In this document: positions 1 through 5,488 of the stretch, in pieces
How positions within the stretch are numbered: the stretch's first letter is position 1
Layout of the letters: every line of letters begins with the position of its first letter
Assembly (NCBI GenBank): GCA_013335425.1
Contig: JAAXVQ010000144.1
Location: 1 to 5,976, forward strand
DNA from: Candidatus Firestoneibacteriota bacterium
GTDB lineage: Bacteria > Oederibacteriota > JAAXVQ01
DNA: 5,976 bases
Reading direction: 5' to 3'
Translations under genes and position numbers: made by a program
The notes under the pieces: generated by a model
Told to the model about the DNA's origin: nothing
Seen by the model: only the letters and a program-made list of their open reading frames with translations
Databases searched by the model: none

Positions 1-773
1 ACGCGGTCGGCGCGGTGCTTGGTGCGGGTGAAAATCAACACCGAGGAAACGGTCATGCCTTGCAGCACGGTCACCAGCAGCTTGGTTTTCAAATGTTGAT
101 TGACCGGGTAGATGGCGTGCGCCACGGTGGCGGCCGGAGCTTCGTGCCCCAGGGTAACGCGCTTGGGCACGCGCATGGACTTGTGGATCAATTGCTCCAA
201 GGCTTTTTCAAACGTGGCTGAGAACAGCAAGGTCTGGCGCGCGGCCGGGACCTTTTGGAGAATCTGTTGAATCGGCGGCAAAAAGCCCATGTCGAGCATG
301 CGGTCGGCTTCATCGAGCACCAGGATTTCAACCCCGTCGAGCTTGGCGGTGCCGCGCTGCAGATGGTCCAGCAGGCGTCCCGGGCAGGCCACAATGATGT
401 CGACACCCTGGCGCAGGGCGCGTTCCTGGGGAACCATGCCCACGCCGCCGTAAACCGTGGCCGAGCGGATGGGGGTGAAATGTCCGAGTTTGGCAATCAC
501 GGTGTGGATTTGTTCGGCCAGTTCCCGGGTGGGGGTTACAATCAGCACCCGGGTTTTATTGGCCAGCTTTTTGGGCGTGGTCAGCAGATGGTGCAAAATC
601 GGGAGCACGAAGGCCGCGGTTTTACCCGTGCCGGTTTGTGCCGTCCCGATCAAGTCATGCCCCTCCAAAACCAAAGGAATCGCCTCGGCCTGAATCGGCG
701 TGGCTTGTTCATACCCGGCGTTCTTCAAACCCTGTTCGACGCGGGGGTCCAGCTTAAAACGTTTAAAACCCAT
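1..773 (-). CDS. rhlE: RhlE-type DEAD-box ATP-dependent RNA helicase, N-terminal part (runs off the left edge)
   Basis: ATP-dependent RNA unwinding or remodelling enzyme of the cytoplasm; bacterial RhlE proteins act in RNA decay, ribosome maturation and cold adaptation. The frame reads from an ATG at 773 (minus strand) to the window edge, giving 257 residues. RecA domain 1 is complete: Q motif ATPIQ (24-28), Walker A AQTGTGKT (45-52), PTRELA (81-86), GG (109-110), PGRLLD (131-136), the box VLDEADRMLDMGF (152-164) and SAT (185-187). RecA domain 2 begins, with FTRTKH at 248-253. The VLDEADRMLDMGF box and FTRTKH are what I remember of RhlE rather than DeaD, SrmB or RhlB, so the subfamily call is recall-based. 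RhlE proteins are usually about 400 residues or more, so the C-terminal half is missing only because the window ends. A small oddity is Cys130 before PGRLLD, where Thr is usual. AAAGGG at 785-790 lies 11 nt upstream of the start, slightly far for a ribosome binding site. The gene is divergent from the exb operon and probably unrelated to it. Confidence 0.93.
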   Translation of the reverse strand, partial: MGFKRFKLDPRVEQGLKNAGYEQATPIQAEAIPLVLEGHDLIGTAQTGTGKTAAFVLPILHHLLTTPKKLANKTRVLIVTPTRELAEQIHTVIAKLGHFTPIRSATVYGGVGMVPQERALRQGVDIIVACPGRLLDHLQRGTAKLDGVEILVLDEADRMLDMGFLPPIQQILQKVPAARQTLLFSATFEKALEQLIHKSMRVPKRVTLGHEAPAATVAHAIYPVNQHLKTKLLVTVLQGMTVSSVLIFTRTKHRADR

Positions 774-791
774 AACTTGTACATCCCTTTT

Positions 792-797
792 ATTTTA
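792..797 (-). promoter_or_regulatory. Candidate -10 box for the helicase gene
   Basis: On the minus strand TAAAAT matches five of six positions of the sigma-70 -10 consensus and lies about 18 nt before the helicase ATG. A start site just downstream would leave a very short leader still carrying AAAGGG. The best -35 at suitable spacing is TTCCAA (814-819, 16-nt spacer), which is poor. It is part of the adjacent palindrome, so an activator or repressor site there could matter. This is inference only. Confidence 0.25.
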
Positions 798-813
798 CCA
801 GCAAAAATGGTTT

Positions 814-841
814 TTGGAATTCCAAGCGTAAACGTTTTCGC
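814..841. promoter_or_regulatory. Two abutting palindromes, possible operator upstream of the helicase gene
   Basis: TTGGAATTCCAA at 814-825 is a perfect 12-nt palindrome. It is followed without a gap by GCGTAAACGTTTTCGC at 826-841, which is symmetric at 14 of 16 positions around a central CG. The AAACGTTT core is the type bound by LacI/PurR-family repressors; by my alignment it agrees with the PurR-type sequence ACGCAAACGTTTGCGT at 12 of 16 positions. The pair lies 41-68 nt upstream of the helicase start, where an operator would act on the minus-strand promoter. No LacI-family gene is in the window, so the regulator is unknown and the assignment is inference. Confidence 0.35.
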
Positions 842-1174
842 TGGTATCGACCCGCCGGGACACAGAGTGGTTTGTGGGTTCGGCGGATTGAGAAAACGGG
901 AGGTGCCTTGGATTCGTGGTGATTAGCGGAAATGTTCCTGCCGTTGTTTCTAAGGACGAAAGGTTGGAAGGAAAGTCACGTTCGCTATCGGACTATGACT
1001 ATACGCGAGCGCTCTGTGGTTAGCAAGCTTTATTCCGTCTTTATGACAATCCGCTTCCGCCGGTTACCCTTGCTCCCGTCGCGCATTCCGGGGAAGATTA
1101 CCCCAATACCTTTTGAGCGGATGATTTTGCAGTTGTAATTGTCCGAGGTCATGGGTGATAATTCGTTGGCATTT

Positions 1175-1203
1175 TTGCTCGAGCCGTAATTAGTTTTTAG
1201 CAT
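1175..1203 (+). promoter_or_regulatory. Weak sigma-70-like promoter candidate for the exbB operon
   Basis: TTGCTC (1175-1180) and TAGCAT (1198-1203) each match four of six consensus positions and are separated by the ideal 17 nt. Transcription from here would start near 1210 and give a leader of about 130 nt that includes the hairpin/G-rich element at 1226-1267. No better pair was seen between that element and the start codon. Matches of this quality occur by chance in AT-rich spacers, so this is only a candidate. Confidence 0.2.
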
Positions 1204-1225
1204 GGAAAGCTTTTTGTTAATAATT

Positions 1226-1267
1226 CCCCTCCCTAGGACTTGGTGGGAGGGGACGAAGGGGAGAGGG
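1226..1267. repeat. G/C-rich hairpin overlapping a G-quadruplex pattern, probably a dispersed palindromic repeat
   Basis: CCCCTCCC (1226-1233) and GGGAGGGG (1245-1252) are perfect 8-bp inverted arms around an 11-nt loop. The right arm continues into further G runs. The plus strand reads G3 (1245-1247), G4 (1249-1252), G4 (1258-1261), G3 (1265-1267) with spacers of 1, 5 and 3 nt, which fits the usual four-tract G-quadruplex rule. Using the first two G runs in a quadruplex would break the hairpin, so the two folds exclude each other. No T run follows, so it is not a standard terminator. I remember similar CCCCTCCC...GGGAGGGG elements scattered through environmental genomes, but cannot check copy number here. 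It lies about 75 nt before the exbB start. Confidence 0.6.
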
Positions 1268-1330
1268 ATTTGAAAAATAACAGCGTCCTTTCCTCAACAG
1301 AAACAAATTACTTTTTAATTATCTCTCGAT

Positions 1331-1335
1331 GGAGG
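1331..1335 (+). promoter_or_regulatory. Shine-Dalgarno site that decides the exbB start
   Basis: GGAGG lies 5 nt before GTG at 1341. The in-frame ATG at 1329 overlaps this motif (its G is the first base of GGAGG) and has no ribosome binding site of its own. GTG 1341 is therefore the better start, removing four residues from the longest possible reading. Confidence 0.75.
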
Positions 1336-1340
1336 TTGGT

Positions 1341-1988
1341 GTGAGCGAACTTTTTAAGCATTTAGCCATGTCCGGTGATGTTTGGGTGCTTTATTTCTTG
1401 GCGGCCGCCAGCGTGCTCAGCGTGGCCGTGATGGTCGAACGTTACCTGACGTTTTCCAGAGCCGGGGGCGACGTGCCGGCGTTGATGGACGGTTTGGCCC
1501 GGCTTTTGGAGAAGCACGACGTGCCCGGGGCCATTCAACTGGCTGCGGCCTCGCAGCGTGTGGAAGCCAAGGTTGCTTTGGAGGGTTTGCAGAGCATCGA
1601 ACGCGGGCCGGCGGCCGTGGAGGAAGTCATGTCCTCGCGCTGGCTGCGGGAAAAAATGTCCTTGGATAAAAATCTGATCGTGCTGGCAACGCTGGGGAAC
1701 AACGCCCCGTTTGTCGGGCTTTTCGGCACAGTGCTGGGCATCATTAAAGCGTTCAACGACCTGGCGCTTACGGGTCAGTCCGGGGTGACCGTGGTCATGG
1801 CCGGCATTTCCTCGGCGTTGATTGCCACGGCTTTCGGCATTTTGGTGGCCATTCCCGCGGTGGTAGCCAACAATTATTTTGCCGCGCGCCTCAAACGGAC
1901 GCAGATCGCCACCGAGAGCCTGTCGCATATCCTCATGGCTTATCTCAAAGAGGACAAGAAAGGCGGGGGCGGCCATGCAAAGCGCTGA
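1341..1988 (+). CDS. exbB: ExbB-type proton channel subunit (MotA/TolQ/ExbB family)
   Basis: Inner-membrane scaffold of the ExbB-ExbD motor, which couples the proton gradient to TonB. With the GTG start it has 215 residues, a little shorter than E. coli ExbB and close to TolQ. Three hydrophobic segments are visible: about 14-33 (VWVLYFLAAASVLSVAVM), about 112-136 and about 155-177, with a long cytoplasmic loop between the first two as in the family. Signature stretches are APFVGLFGTVLGI (122-134) and SALIATAFGILVAIPAV (158-174). The tail is basic and glycine-rich (KKGGGGHAKR). It overlaps exbD by 14 nt. TolQ is the main alternative. ExbB is preferred because a TonB with a genuine C-terminal domain and a TonB-dependent receptor follow, and no TolA, TolB or Pal is present. 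The upstream hairpin/G-rich leader could influence expression of the operon. Confidence 0.93.
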   Translation: MSELFKHLAMSGDVWVLYFLAAASVLSVAVMVERYLTFSRAGGDVPALMDGLARLLEKHDVPGAIQLAAASQRVEAKVALEGLQSIERGPAAVEEVMSSRWLREKMSLDKNLIVLATLGNNAPFVGLFGTVLGIIKAFNDLALTGQSGVTVVMAGISSALIATAFGILVAIPAVVANNYFAARLKRTQIATESLSHILMAYLKEDKKGGGGHAKR

Positions 1989-2376
1989 AGACGATTCCAA
2001 TGTGGTCTCGGGCATCAATGTCACGCCTTTGGTTGACATCACCCTGGTGCTGCTGATCATCTTCATGGTCACCGCCACATTTGTCAGCGAACAAGGTCTC
2101 AAGGTCAATTTGCCCAAGGTGCTCACCCGGGAGAACGCGCCTTCGCCGGCCATCAGCGTGGCCTTGGGGCGGGACGGCCGGCTGAAGTTGATGAAAAAGG
2201 ACGTCACATTGGATGAGCTGAAGAATCAGATGGCTTTGGAAGCTCGCCTGGACCCGACGGTTAAGGTGCTGGTCAAAATCGATAAAGACCTGCCGTATAA
2301 CAACGTGGCGGAAGTGCTCGATGCCATCAAACTCGCGGGCATCAACAAAGTGGCCTTGGCCATGGACCGGAAATGA
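1975..2376 (+). CDS. exbD: ExbD-type proton-translocating subunit (ExbD/TolR family)
   Basis: Single-pass inner-membrane partner of ExbB whose membrane aspartate carries the protons. From the ATG at 1975 it has 133 residues, normal for ExbD. The short cytoplasmic N-terminus leads into GINVTPLVDITLVLLIIFMV (13-32); Asp21 corresponds to the essential membrane Asp of the family (Asp25 in E. coli ExbD). The remaining roughly 95 residues are the periplasmic domain, with the typical end KVLVKIDKDLPYNNVAEVLD followed by LAGINKVALA. An earlier in-frame ATG at 1879 would extend it deep into exbB with a non-ExbD sequence and is rejected. The start lies inside the last codons of exbB (14-nt overlap) with only AAGG 11 nt upstream, so translation is probably coupled. 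Its stop overlaps the tonB start. Confidence 0.93.
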   Translation: MQSAEDDSNVVSGINVTPLVDITLVLLIIFMVTATFVSEQGLKVNLPKVLTRENAPSPAISVALGRDGRLKLMKKDVTLDELKNQMALEARLDPTVKVLVKIDKDLPYNNVAEVLDAIKLAGINKVALAMDRK

Positions 2377-2987
2377 AGTTTGCCAAGGGATTTTTAATCT
2401 CCCTGCTGTTGCACGGTTTTTTATTTTTCGGGGGAGTCGGGTACCTGGCCTGGAAAAGCGTCCAAGCCGGCGCGGCCATGGAAATTGACCTGGCCCACTC
2501 GTCGCTGCTGCTGCGTCCGCACGCGGCGGGGGGGCGGGCCCGGGTCATACCGCCCGAACCGTGGTATTTGACCACGGGCCGCAAAGCCCAGCCCACGGTC
2601 CCCTTGGCTAAAACCCCGCCCGTGGTTGAACCGCCGGAAGAACAAACTGCGGCCCCGGCCGGGCCGGTGACGGGCGAGCCGGCGGAAACGTTTTTACCCG
2701 CGGCTGCCGCTTCGCGCATCCCGGAATGGGTGGACGGTCTGATCACGGAAGACGATTATCCGCCCGCAGCCCGCAAACAGGGAAAAGAGGGCAAGGTCGT
2801 GGTGACCGTGGCTATCGACGCCACCGGACAGGTGAAGGATGTGCAGGTTACCGAAGGCAGCTACTCCGAGTTCAATCAACTGGTCCTGGAACGTCTGCGC
2901 CATGCCCGTTTTCGCCCGGCGCGCGATCAAAACGACAACCCCATTGCCGTGCGCATGTCTTTGCCCATTGTGTTTGAACTACATTAA
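2373..2987 (+). CDS. tonB: TonB energy transducer
   Basis: Periplasm-spanning protein that carries energy from ExbB-ExbD to an outer-membrane receptor. It has 204 residues, somewhat shorter than E. coli TonB. The membrane anchor at about 6-27 contains Ser10-x3-His14, the SxxxH pattern of TonB anchors that contact ExbB-ExbD. A linker follows with only moderate proline content (PPVVEPPEE at 82-90). The C-terminal TonB domain occupies about 127-204: DDYPPAARKQGKEGKVVVTV, then AIDATGQVKDVQVTEGSYSEF, RHARFRPARD and a final SLPIVFELH, which matches the family pattern of YP, EG-V, G-V and a closing beta strand. The start ATG overlaps the exbD stop (ATGA), indicating coupled translation. The receptor gene begins 17 nt after the stop. 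The short linker limits how far it can reach and fits a dedicated partner, though that is inference. Confidence 0.94.
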   Translation: MKFAKGFLISLLLHGFLFFGGVGYLAWKSVQAGAAMEIDLAHSSLLLRPHAAGGRARVIPPEPWYLTTGRKAQPTVPLAKTPPVVEPPEEQTAAPAGPVTGEPAETFLPAAAASRIPEWVDGLITEDDYPPAARKQGKEGKVVVTVAIDATGQVKDVQVTEGSYSEFNQLVLERLRHARFRPARDQNDNPIAVRMSLPIVFELH

Positions 2988-3004
2988 TTTTCCGCGAGGC
3001 CTCC

Positions 3005-5299
3005 ATGCCGAATTTTATTAAAACGATTTTGTTCGCAAGCTGCCTGACGGGTTGCCTGACCCTGCCGGGTCTCGCGGTCGCTGAGGATGGGCCCGTTCCC
3101 GTCACCCCCAGTGCGGTTGCGGAAACCGCGGGGAACACAGAGGCCGCCCTGCCGTTGCTCACCGCCGGTGTGCATGGGAAAATCCGGGAATTGGGATCGC
3201 CCGATGCCTTGCGGGCGGCCATGGCCGAGGCTTTGGGCGCAAGCTTAAGCGCCATGGCGGATGAAAAAGGGTTCTACCGTTTGGCGCTGCCGGCGGGAAA
3301 TTATAATCTCCGTTTTAGCGCCGCCGGGCACGCGCCGCGGATGAAAACAGTTCAACTGGCGCCGGGGCAGGAAGCGGAAGTGAACTGCAGCTTGGACCGG
3401 GTCGACTTTGCCGCCGGGGCTTATGTGGTGCGCGGGAAAAAAGACAAGCCCCAAACCCTGACCACCACCTTGAGCCAGAACGAAATCAAGAAAGTGCCGG
3501 GCACGGCCGGGGACGCCTTGCGGGCCGTGCAGAACCTGCCGGGCATCGCCATTCCCAATGATTTTTCCGGGCAACTGGTGGTGCAGGGCGGCGGGCCCGG
3601 AGACAACCTGTACCTGCTGGACAACATCCCTTGGCCTTTTCCATTTCACTTCGGAGGCGTGCTCTCCACGGTTAATTCCGATTTGCTTTCCTCGGTGGAC
3701 TTGAATTCAGCAGGGTTTGGGGTCCGCTGGGGCAATGTTTTGGGGGCGGTGCTCGACGCCAAAACGCGTCCGGGCAAAAAGGACCGGCTGCACGCTTCGG
3801 CGGATATAAATATGGTCACTTCACAAGTCTTGGTGGAAGGGCCTCTGGGTTGGGGTGATGCGTCCTTTACCCTAGCCGGGCGTCGCAGTTATTTTGATTT
3901 GTTCCTGCGTCGCATGGCCGGGTCCGCGTTTACGGCGTTCCCTTATTTTTGGGATTTGGGCGGCAGCTTGGATTTTTCCCTGGATGCCAACAACCATTTC
4001 CGCGTGCTGGCCTTGGGCGATGACGATGTCTTGGGTGTCAATATCACGGCCGATGACACTTCCCAAACGGAATTTTCCGGGGAATTCAAGCTGGACAACC
4101 GGGCCATCACCGGCGGTTGTTCCTGGGTGAACACCGCTTTGCCGAATCTGACCTCCACCCTGACGCCCTATTACAATCAAACAGACCTCGCTTTCAATCT
4201 TGGCACCGGGTTTAATCTCAACAACCGGGAGACGGCCATGGGCATCAAGGAAGAAGCCGAATGGAAACCCGGAGAGCTCTTGGGCATGCGCCATGACGTA
4301 GGGTTCGGCGGCGGGGTGGAGACCTTGGACTATGAGACCTTGGTCTATTTCTTCCGTAATTTCCGCAACGGCGTGCCCTCGGATCCGGTCGGTACCACGG
4401 TCACGACGAGGGCGGTAAACCGCAGCGCGTATCTTCAGGACCGCGTCCAACTATGGCCCGAGCTGGCAGTCACAGCCGGTTTGCATTACGACAAGAACGA
4501 CCGGGTCGCGGGGGACGTGCTTTTGCCGCGCCTGAGCCTGGAGTGGCAATATGACACCCGCACGCTCTGGAAAGCGGCCTGGGGTCTCTATGACCAGTTT
4601 CCCGGCGGCCTGCAGCTTGACGAACATTTCGGCAATCCCAGGCTAAGCGCCGAACGGGCCGAACACACGGTGCTGGGCTTGGAGAAAAAGTTCTCGCGAG
4701 AATTTACGGGGCGGGTGGATGTCTATTACAAACGGTATTATGATTTGGTGGCCAAAGACCCCGCGACTCAGGCCTACGGTAATCAGGCGCTGGGGAACGC
4801 GCGGGGCGTGGAATTGTTCCTGCGCGAAGACTGGGGCGAGAAATTCTTCGGCTGGATCTCCTACGCCTATTCCAAATCCGAACGCTTCGGACCGCCGGTC
4901 AACAACTGGTACGCTTACCAGTACGATCAGCCCAACATCCTGACGCTGGTGGCCAGCTACAGCATCACGCCGCCGTGGAGCTTCGGGGCTAAACTGCACT
5001 ATAATTCCGGGCCTTTGGTGCAGAGCTTGGAAGGGCGCTATCAGGATGCCCAGGGCACTTGGCGTCCCGTATTGTCCGATACCTACAATCAACGCCTGGA
5101 GGATTACCTGCGCCTGGATGTGCGCATGGATTATTCCTGGCGTTTTGAAGGCTGGCGGCTGAATGCTTATATTGAAACCCTCAACCTGCTCAACCGCGCC
5201 AACCCGGCCGGAGTGACTTACAACAAGGATTACACCAAGACCGAGGTCGTCAACAATTTCCCAATGCTGCCGTATTTCGGCCTGGAGGCGGAATTTTAA
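3005..5299 (+). CDS. TonB-dependent outer-membrane receptor with N-terminal carboxypeptidase-regulatory-like domain
   Basis: Outer-membrane active transporter of 764 residues; the ligand is unknown. A signal peptide covers about 1-26, ending AVA before EDG. LTGC at 14-17 also fits a lipobox, so lipoprotein processing is possible. A beta-sandwich domain of the carboxypeptidase-regulatory type follows at about 55-132 (GFYRLALPAGNYNLRFSAAG). A TonB-box-like stretch GAYVVRGK lies at 138-145. The plug (about 150-260) shows VPGTAGDALRAVQNLPG, then LVVQGGGPGDNLYLLDNIP and FHFGGVLSTVNSDLLSSVDL. The rest is rich in alternating polar and aromatic residues, as in a 22-strand barrel, and ends in Phe (LEAEF), the usual outer-membrane sorting signal. 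The plug is close, from memory, to receptors of myxobacteria-like organisms rather than FepA- or BtuB-type receptors. GAGG at 2996-2999, 5 nt before the ATG, supports the start. It is the last gene of the exbB-exbD-tonB cassette, so it is probably that motor's main client. Confidence 0.92.
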   Translation: MPNFIKTILFASCLTGCLTLPGLAVAEDGPVPVTPSAVAETAGNTEAALPLLTAGVHGKIRELGSPDALRAAMAEALGASLSAMADEKGFYRLALPAGNYNLRFSAAGHAPRMKTVQLAPGQEAEVNCSLDRVDFAAGAYVVRGKKDKPQTLTTTLSQNEIKKVPGTAGDALRAVQNLPGIAIPNDFSGQLVVQGGGPGDNLYLLDNIPWPFPFHFGGVLSTVNSDLLSSVDLNSAGFGVRWGNVLGAVLDAKTRPGKKDRLHASADINMVTSQVLVEGPLGWGDASFTLAGRRSYFDLFLRRMAGSAFTAFPYFWDLGGSLDFSLDANNHFRVLALGDDDVLGVNITADDTSQTEFSGEFKLDNRAITGGCSWVNTALPNLTSTLTPYYNQTDLAFNLGTGFNLNNRETAMGIKEEAEWKPGELLGMRHDVGFGGGVETLDYETLVYFFRNFRNGVPSDPVGTTVTTRAVNRSAYLQDRVQLWPELAVTAGLHYDKNDRVAGDVLLPRLSLEWQYDTRTLWKAAWGLYDQFPGGLQLDEHFGNPRLSAERAEHTVLGLEKKFSREFTGRVDVYYKRYYDLVAKDPATQAYGNQALGNARGVELFLREDWGEKFFGWISYAYSKSERFGPPVNNWYAYQYDQPNILTLVASYSITPPWSFGAKLHYNSGPLVQSLEGRYQDAQGTWRPVLSDTYNQRLEDYLRLDVRMDYSWRFEGWRLNAYIETLNLLNRANPAGVTYNKDYTKTEVVNNFPMLPYFGLEAEF

Positions 5300-5333
5300 C
5301 AAGACGCTTATCCCGGCGCTTTAACCCTCTTTT

Positions 5334-5434
5334 TCCGGAGATGACGCAGATGTCACAGGTGATGTCTCAACACATCCGGAACAGCCTTGCGCCAAAAATG
5401 GTTTAAATCTGCGACCATCTGCGTTATCTGCGGA
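5334..5434. repeat. Fold-back (inverted) repeat of about 100 bp between the receptor and MFS genes
   Basis: The left arm TCCGGAGATGACGCAGATG (5334-5352) and the right arm CATCTGCGTTATCTGCGGA (5416-5434) are complementary at 17 of 19 positions, plus one G-U wobble as RNA. The pairing continues inward with 5353-5360 against 5407-5414, across a one-base bulge at 5415, at six of eight positions plus another wobble. The loop is about 46 nt. The right side has three copies of ATCTGCG at 5407, 5417 and 5426, spaced 10 and 9 nt, and the left arm has the inverted copy at 5345. No T run follows, so it is not a canonical terminator. I recall ATCTGCGTNATCTGCGGA-like words as intergenic repeats in several environmental bacterial groups. 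A small non-autonomous mobile element or REP-like element is the likeliest nature. Confidence 0.7.
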
Positions 5435-5449
5435 TAGCCCGTGTTTTAT

Positions 5450-5480
5450 TTGGAAAGTATGAGGATTTTTATGTTATAAA
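5450..5480 (+). promoter_or_regulatory. Extended -10 promoter candidate for the MFS gene, possibly giving a leaderless mRNA
   Basis: TATAAA (5475-5480) matches five of six -10 positions and is preceded by TGT (5472-5474), giving the extended -10 pattern TGnTATAAA. A weak -35, TTGGAA (5450-5455, four of six), sits 19 nt upstream, which is acceptable for an extended -10 promoter. The predicted start at about 5486-5488 falls directly before the ATG at 5489, so the transcript would have little or no leader. This would explain why no ribosome binding site is visible before that ATG. A separate promoter would detach the transporter from the upstream operon. Confidence 0.4.
5471..5479 (+). other. 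Minimal reading frame (Met-Leu-stop) with a good ribosome binding site before the MFS gene
   Basis: GAGG (5461-5464) lies 6 nt before ATG TTA TAA, so the best-placed ribosome binding site in this spacer serves a two-codon frame rather than the transporter. It ends 9 nt before the transporter ATG. It could let ribosomes load and reinitiate, or it could be chance, because the same bases form the extended -10 box. The two readings require different transcription starts. Confidence 0.2.
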
Positions 5481-5488
5481 TTTCCTCC

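Larger units (their letters stand above)
774..1340. other. Divergent intergenic region without a convincing gene
   Basis: This gap separates the minus-strand helicase from the plus-strand exb operon and must hold the promoters for both. Its content is less GC-rich than the genes, most visibly at about 1160-1330. I find no RNA gene. The only open frame of note in its interior (932-1138, 68 codons, Arg-rich) has no good ribosome binding site and no family I recognise. Supported contents are the paired palindromes near the helicase, a weak promoter candidate at 1175-1203, and the hairpin/G-rich element at 1226-1267. About 842-1170 holds nothing I can name. Confidence 0.6.

Noticed and set aside
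801..812. Shared 12-mer CAAAAATGGTTT near 802-813 and 5393-5404
   Set aside because: A low-complexity A/T-rich match with no similarity in the flanks; likely coincidence.
255..926. Open frame of 223 codons on the plus strand opposite the helicase gene
   Set aside because: It is the antisense shadow of a clear DEAD-box helicase that carries all expected motifs; its product is Gly/Gln/His-rich with no domain.
1054..1096. Bulged hairpin (CTTCC-G-CCGG with CCGGGGAAG, 9 pairs, 24-nt loop)
   Set aside because: A bulged stem of this length with a large loop is expected by chance in a spacer of this size, and it lies near nothing that would use it.
932..1138. Arg-rich 68-codon frame in the divergent spacer
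   Set aside because: No convincing ribosome binding site, no recognisable domain, and no coding-like composition; it may be chance or decayed DNA.
1157..1175. GATAAT-containing stretch as a possible Fur box for the TonB operon
   Set aside because: Beyond GATAAT it agrees poorly with the 19-bp Fur consensus and has no dyad symmetry.
1879..1974. Longer exbD start at ATG 1879
   Set aside because: The extra 32 residues are the out-of-frame reading of the exbB C-terminus, and the ExbD pattern needs only a short cytoplasmic N-terminus.
1362..2207. Open frame of 281 codons on the minus strand across exbB and exbD
   Set aside because: Both opposite genes are unmistakable family members; the antisense product resembles no family, and GC-rich genes commonly leave such open shadows.
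5301..5334. Possible rho-independent terminator after the receptor
   Set aside because: AAGACGC and GCGCTTT pair weakly with a mismatch and a wobble, and the T-rich CTCTTTTT is separated from the stem by several bases.
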